64,000 bases of DNA from an uncultured Blautia sp. (GTDB lineage Bacteria; Bacillota; Clostridia; Lachnospirales; Lachnospiraceae). The number at the start of each line of letters is the position of its first letter. The stretch's first letter is position 1. The notes beneath the pieces are model-generated. The model was not told the DNA's origin. It saw only the letters and a list, made by a program, of their open reading frames with translations, and made no database searches. The stretch lies in the NCBI RefSeq assembly GCF_937880195.1, contig NZ_CALFLA010000042.1, positions 62,001 to 126,000 on the forward strand, given 5' to 3'. Shown in pieces: positions 60,985-64,000 of this stretch. The position numbers and the translations under genes were made by a program.

Positions 60985-61890
60985 ATGTTGGGAAACAGCA
61001 GAATTCGGACAGATCTGGCTCTGGAGGCCACAGAAAGTTTTGGGGAAAAGAATACGTCGCTTCGAGGAGTAGAGGTTCATGAGGATTATAATGAAGAAAA
61101 GGATATCCGTACAACCGTAGTAAAGATCACAACAGAAAATGGAGCAAAGGTTATGGGACGACCTCAGGGAAATTATATTACAATAGAAGCGCCAAATCTT
61201 TCTGCCTCAGATGAAGATTACCACAGAGAGATTTCAGAAGAAATCGCCCGCCATCTCCGGCAGCTGATCGATCTGGAAAGGGAATGTTCTGTCCTTGTGG
61301 TGGGTCTTGGAAATAAAGGGATTACGGCGGATGCTCTCGGACCTATGGTGGTGGAAAATCTCAGGATGACCCGGCATATTATCAGGGAATATGGACTGAA
61401 AAGTACAGGAAAAGAAATTCTTCACCGCACCAGCGGCCTCATTCCCGGGGTGATGGCACAGACAGGAATGGAAACGTCGGAGATTGTGGAAGGGGTTGTA
61501 TCAGAAACGAAACCGGATGTTGTTATTGCTGTAGACGCGCTTGCAGCCCGGAGCATTCGGAGGCTGAACCGGACAGTACAGATTACAGACACAGGGATAC
61601 ATCCGGGGTCTGGGGTGGGAAATCACAGAAACGGGCTGACAGAAGAAAATCTTCAGGTCAGAGTTATCGGAATCGGCGTACCGACAGTGGTGGATGCAGC
61701 TACAATCGTACATGATTCTATGGCGAATCTTTTGGATGCGCTGGAAGAACAGGAACAAAAAGAGTTTCTGGAGGAAATGATCTCTCCGAATCTGTACAGC
61801 ATGTTTGTTACTCCAAAAGATGTGGACGAGACAATAAAATATCTCAGCTTTACAATATCAGAAGGATTGAATCTGGCATTTTCCGGCTGA
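60985..61890 (+). CDS. gpr: Germination protease GPR
   Basis: A spore protease that degrades small acid-soluble proteins at germination. Its 301 residues start IRTDLALEATESF, where the propeptide is normally processed. They contain VVGLGNKGITADALGP, SGLIPGVMAQTGMET, VDALAARSIRRLNRTVQITDTGIHPGSGVGN and GVPTVVDAATIV, all family segments. GGGAGG precedes ATG 60985. It is directly followed by spoIIP, so expression in the forespore is likely. Confidence 0.96.
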   Translation: MLGNSRIRTDLALEATESFGEKNTSLRGVEVHEDYNEEKDIRTTVVKITTENGAKVMGRPQGNYITIEAPNLSASDEDYHREISEEIARHLRQLIDLERECSVLVVGLGNKGITADALGPMVVENLRMTRHIIREYGLKSTGKEILHRTSGLIPGVMAQTGMETSEIVEGVVSETKPDVVIAVDALAARSIRRLNRTVQITDTGIHPGSGVGNHRNGLTEENLQVRVIGIGVPTVVDAATIVHDSMANLLDALEEQEQKEFLEEMISPNLYSMFVTPKDVDETIKYLSFTISEGLNLAFSG

Positions 61891-61940
61891 GGAATAATTG
61901 AGGGAGCCGAATCATAGGATAATTTGAAAGAGGTGATCCT

Positions 61941-63215
61941 ATGACAAGGCTCCAGAAAATTTCCTGCGTTATTTTAAGCCTATGTTTTTTTGCAGTTCTG
62001 GCAGTGAAGCCGGGATTGTTTTTTATGGGGGGAAATGTGTACAGGCAGCTGCCGCTGTATTGCTTTTTGGAGCAGAAAGCCAGAAAAGTGCCTTTAAGGG
62101 AAGACCCGGAAACCTATAAAATACTTCAGGAAAATAATGGGGAATATTTGGCAAGGCTCATTGAAGAGGAAAACCTGCAAAAAAACGGGCAGCAGCCGGC
62201 CGCGTCTTTATCCCGGGAAACTGTACAGGCCCCGGAGGTTACGCAGGCTCCCAAGGAAACTCAAAGCCCGAAGGCTACGCAGGTTCCAGAGTCAACCCAG
62301 ATCCCGGAGGTTACGCAGGTTCCAGCGACAACGCAGATCCCGGAGGCTGCCCAGGCGCCTAAGACAACTCAGGCCCCCGCTGCTCCTTCTGAGAAAGAGG
62401 AACTGGCGCCTGCACTGGCGCAGATCCAGCCCAGGCCTATTATTGATCTCTCGCCGGAGCGCCTTGGAGATTATGATTATCTTTTAAACAATTTTTTTAT
62501 TGTGGACGCTAATACGGCAACAAATGCAGACCAGCTGAATGCGGCCCGTTTTCTGGAAAAAGATCTTTCCATAAAAAAGAATGCCGGGGTTCCCCAGATT
62601 CTTATTTATCACAGTCATACCCAGGAAACCTTTGCTGATTCCAGAGAAGGCGAGGTGGAAGACACGATCGTAGGCGTGGGGAATTATCTTACAGAGATTC
62701 TGACAAAGACCTATGGTTATCAGGTGATTCATGTAACAGAGGAATTTGACCTGGCAGGAGGACAGCTTGACCGTGGCAAGGCTTATGATTACGCACGTCC
62801 TTATATAGAAGAAATTCTTAAGAAAAATCCTTCCATAGAAGTGATAATTGATCTTCACAGAGACGGAGTACCGGAGGACCGCCATTTGGTGACAGAAATC
62901 AACGGAAAGCCTACGGCTCAGATCATGTTTTATAATGGGCTTAGCTATACTCTTTCCAGCGGGCAGGTGGATTATCTTCCCAATCCTTACATACAGGATA
63001 ATCTTTCTTTTTCTTTCCAAATGGAATATCAGGCGGCCCAGTATTACCCGGAGTTTTACAGAGGAATTTATCTTTCCGGGCTTCGGTATAATCTTCATCT
63101 GCGTCAGAGATCCGTTCTTCTGGAAGCAGGAGCCCAGACAAATACAGTTCAGGAGGTAAAAAATGCAATGGAGCCTTTTGCTGACATTTTGAACCGGGTA
63201 CTGTCAGGAGAATAG
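61941..63215 (+). CDS. spoIIP: Stage II sporulation protein P
   Basis: A peptidoglycan hydrolase that works with SpoIID and SpoIIM during engulfment. Its 424 residues have an N-terminal membrane helix (ISCVILSLCFFAVLAV). A proline/threonine-rich linker of tandem T-Q-x-P units follows (about residues 95-150). The catalytic domain has LIYHSHTQETF, DTIVGVGNYLTEIL, IIDLHRDGVPEDRH and the conserved C-terminal LEAGAQTNTVQEVKNAM. GAGGTGATC precedes ATG 61941. The linker has far more repeats than most relatives. Confidence 0.94.
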   Translation: MTRLQKISCVILSLCFFAVLAVKPGLFFMGGNVYRQLPLYCFLEQKARKVPLREDPETYKILQENNGEYLARLIEEENLQKNGQQPAASLSRETVQAPEVTQAPKETQSPKATQVPESTQIPEVTQVPATTQIPEAAQAPKTTQAPAAPSEKEELAPALAQIQPRPIIDLSPERLGDYDYLLNNFFIVDANTATNADQLNAARFLEKDLSIKKNAGVPQILIYHSHTQETFADSREGEVEDTIVGVGNYLTEILTKTYGYQVIHVTEEFDLAGGQLDRGKAYDYARPYIEEILKKNPSIEVIIDLHRDGVPEDRHLVTEINGKPTAQIMFYNGLSYTLSSGQVDYLPNPYIQDNLSFSFQMEYQAAQYYPEFYRGIYLSGLRYNLHLRQRSVLLEAGAQTNTVQEVKNAMEPFADILNRVLSGE

Positions 63216-63279
63216 GTCAAAAAGACTAGGTTTTGTCATAATATGTAGAAATGTGGGGAATGAAAATCCAAAAAGGGAC

Positions 63280-63308
63280 TTGAAAATCGGAACATATGTT
63301 TGTATAAT
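63280..63308 (+). promoter_or_regulatory. Promoter with LexA-box-like site upstream of lepA
   Basis: TTGAAA (63280-63285), 17-bp spacer, TATAAT (63303-63308). The spacer holds ggaacatatgtttg (63289-63302), which matches 12 of 14 bases of the Gram-positive LexA box CGAACATATGTTCG. Location between -35 and -10 is where a LexA box would repress. Confidence 0.55.
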
Positions 63309-63370
63309 AAAAACAAAGAAAACAGCGGCAACATAGGATCAGAGACATTAGGAAACCCGCTGTACACGTC

Positions 63371-63400
63371 TGGACTTGATGCGTGTATTTATGCTATAAT
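63371..63400 (+). promoter_or_regulatory. Second candidate promoter of lepA
   Basis: Extended -10 TGCTATAAT (TATAAT at 63395-63400) with a weak TGGACT at 63371-63376. It would give unregulated expression besides the LexA-type promoter. Confidence 0.5.
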
Positions 63401-63451
63401 GAGGCACGAATACGATGAAAACACAGTAGATAAGAGGAGGAACGCTGCAAA

Positions 63452-64000
63452 ATGACAGATCAGAGCAAGATCCGTAATTTCTGCATTATTGCACATATCG
63501 ACCACGGCAAATCCACACTTGCCGACCGCATTATAGAACAAACAGGTCTTCTGACCCAGAGGGAGATGCAGGCGCAGATCCTGGATAACATGGATCTGGA
63601 GAGAGAAAGAGGAATTACGATTAAATCTCAGGCAGTCCGTATTGTATATAAGGCCAGGAATGGAGAAGAATATATTTTTAACCTGATCGATACACCGGGG
63701 CATGTAGACTTTAATTATGAGGTGTCCAGAAGCCTTGCGGCATGTGACGGAGCTATTCTTGTGGTGGATGCGGCCCAGGGAATTGAAGCCCAGACACTGG
63801 CAAATGTATATCTTGCCCTGGAGCACAATCTGGATGTGCTTCCGGTTATTAATAAGATTGACCTTCCAAGCGCCGAGCCGGAGCGCGTTATAAATGAGAT
63901 CGAGGATGTGATCGGTCTGGAAGCCCAGGATGCGCCAAGGATTTCCGCTAAGACGGGACTGAATATTGAAGAGGTTCTGGAACAGATCGTGGAGAAGATT
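63452..64000 (+). CDS. lepA: Elongation factor 4 (LepA), N-terminal part (3' end outside window)
   Basis: A translational GTPase that acts on stalled or mistranslocated ribosomes. The visible 183 residues hold the complete G domain start: [15 protein letters not shown] (G1), [16 protein letters not shown] (G2 region), [18 protein letters not shown] (G3), VINKIDLP (G4) and ISAKTG (G5). The motif [14 protein letters not shown] is specific to LepA. GAGGAGG lies about 11 bases before ATG 63452. The frame runs off the window end. Confidence 0.96.
   Translation, partial: MTDQSKIRNFCIIAHIDHGKSTLADRIIEQTGLLTQREMQAQILDNMDLERERGITIKSQAVRIVYKARNGEEYIFNLIDTPGHVDFNYEVSRSLAACDGAILVVDAAQGIEAQTLANVYLALEHNLDVLPVINKIDLPSAEPERVINEIEDVIGLEAQDAPRISAKTGLNIEEVLEQIVEKI

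Noticed and set aside
60750-61082. Plus-strand frame crossing the dispersed repeat into gpr
   Set aside because: It translates the repeat and overlaps gpr out of frame; no ribosome site at its start.
62220-62400. Short tandem repeats as a CRISPR-like array
   Set aside because: They encode the in-frame T-Q-x-P linker of SpoIIP and have no spacer structure.

Overview
The window reads as a chromosomal segment of an anaerobic, endospore-forming, Gram-positive bacterium of the Clostridia. The best guess is Lachnospiraceae, perhaps a Blautia-like genus; this is inferred from gene content and protein style, not from a database match. Supporting genes are gpr and spoIIP (sporulation), hydF ([FeFe]-hydrogenase maturation), nrdD (oxygen-independent ribonucleotide reductase), dapF with a DNPR-type murE (meso-diaminopimelate wall), a sortase-anchored surface protein and a PASTA kinase. 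Genes are dense, with strong AGGAGG-like ribosome sites, many TTG/GTG starts and clear intrinsic terminators. I saw no rRNA, tRNA, CRISPR array, transposase or prophage gene.

Layout. 1-2.3 kb: the end of a BceB/FtsX-type permease and an azlCD branched-chain amino acid exporter. 2.4-4.8 kb: aroK-aroE, convergent with dapF. 4.9-8.8 kb: hydF, divergent from a polar amino acid ABC importer whose binding protein is circularly permuted. 8.7-13.7 kb: a CBS protein, asnA, a zinc-ribbon membrane protein and nrdD behind a possible NrdR operator. 13.7-17.3 kb: an eutJ-like gene with arcC, an aldose-epimerase-like protein and an SGNH esterase. 17.7-27.9 kb: a sugar locus with an RbsA/C/B-type importer, a D-lyxose isomerase-like enzyme, an AraC-type response regulator, a LytS/YesM-type kinase, a catalytically dead double-ABC protein, a ROK kinase and a GmhA-like isomerase. 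28.3-29.7 kb: a surface protein with a structured leader. 29.8-43.3 kb: a housekeeping run murE-priA-def-fmt-yugP-like-rsmB-rlmN-PP2C-prkC-rsgA-rpe-thiN. 43.5-45.8 kb: ychF and lgt. 45.9-59.8 kb: a rearranged division and cell-wall cluster, mraZ-rsmH-ftsL-ftsI-spoVD-mraY-murD-ftsW-murA-ftsQ-ftsZ. 59.9-64 kb: a DUF1540-like protein, rpsT, gpr, spoIIP and the start of lepA.

The most interesting points are these. (1) In the amino acid binding protein at 6362-7144 the two halves of the fold are swapped, giving a natural circular permutant without a lipobox. (2) The sugar locus pairs an ABC importer with a two-component system that has almost no extracellular sensor and with a dead RbsA-like protein; this suggests transporter-coupled sensing. 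(3) The importer promoter and the upstream esterase promoter share a near-identical 24-bp element at the same distance from the -10 box, a candidate operator for that system. (4) Dispersed intergenic repeats occur, and one copy supplies the last codons and stop of the second penicillin-binding protein.

The genes fit together as a core cell-envelope programme (aroKE and dapF precursors, murE/murD/murA/mraY, penicillin-binding proteins, FtsW/Q/L/Z, and PrkC with its phosphatase), a translation-maintenance set, and two accessory nutrient-uptake loci.
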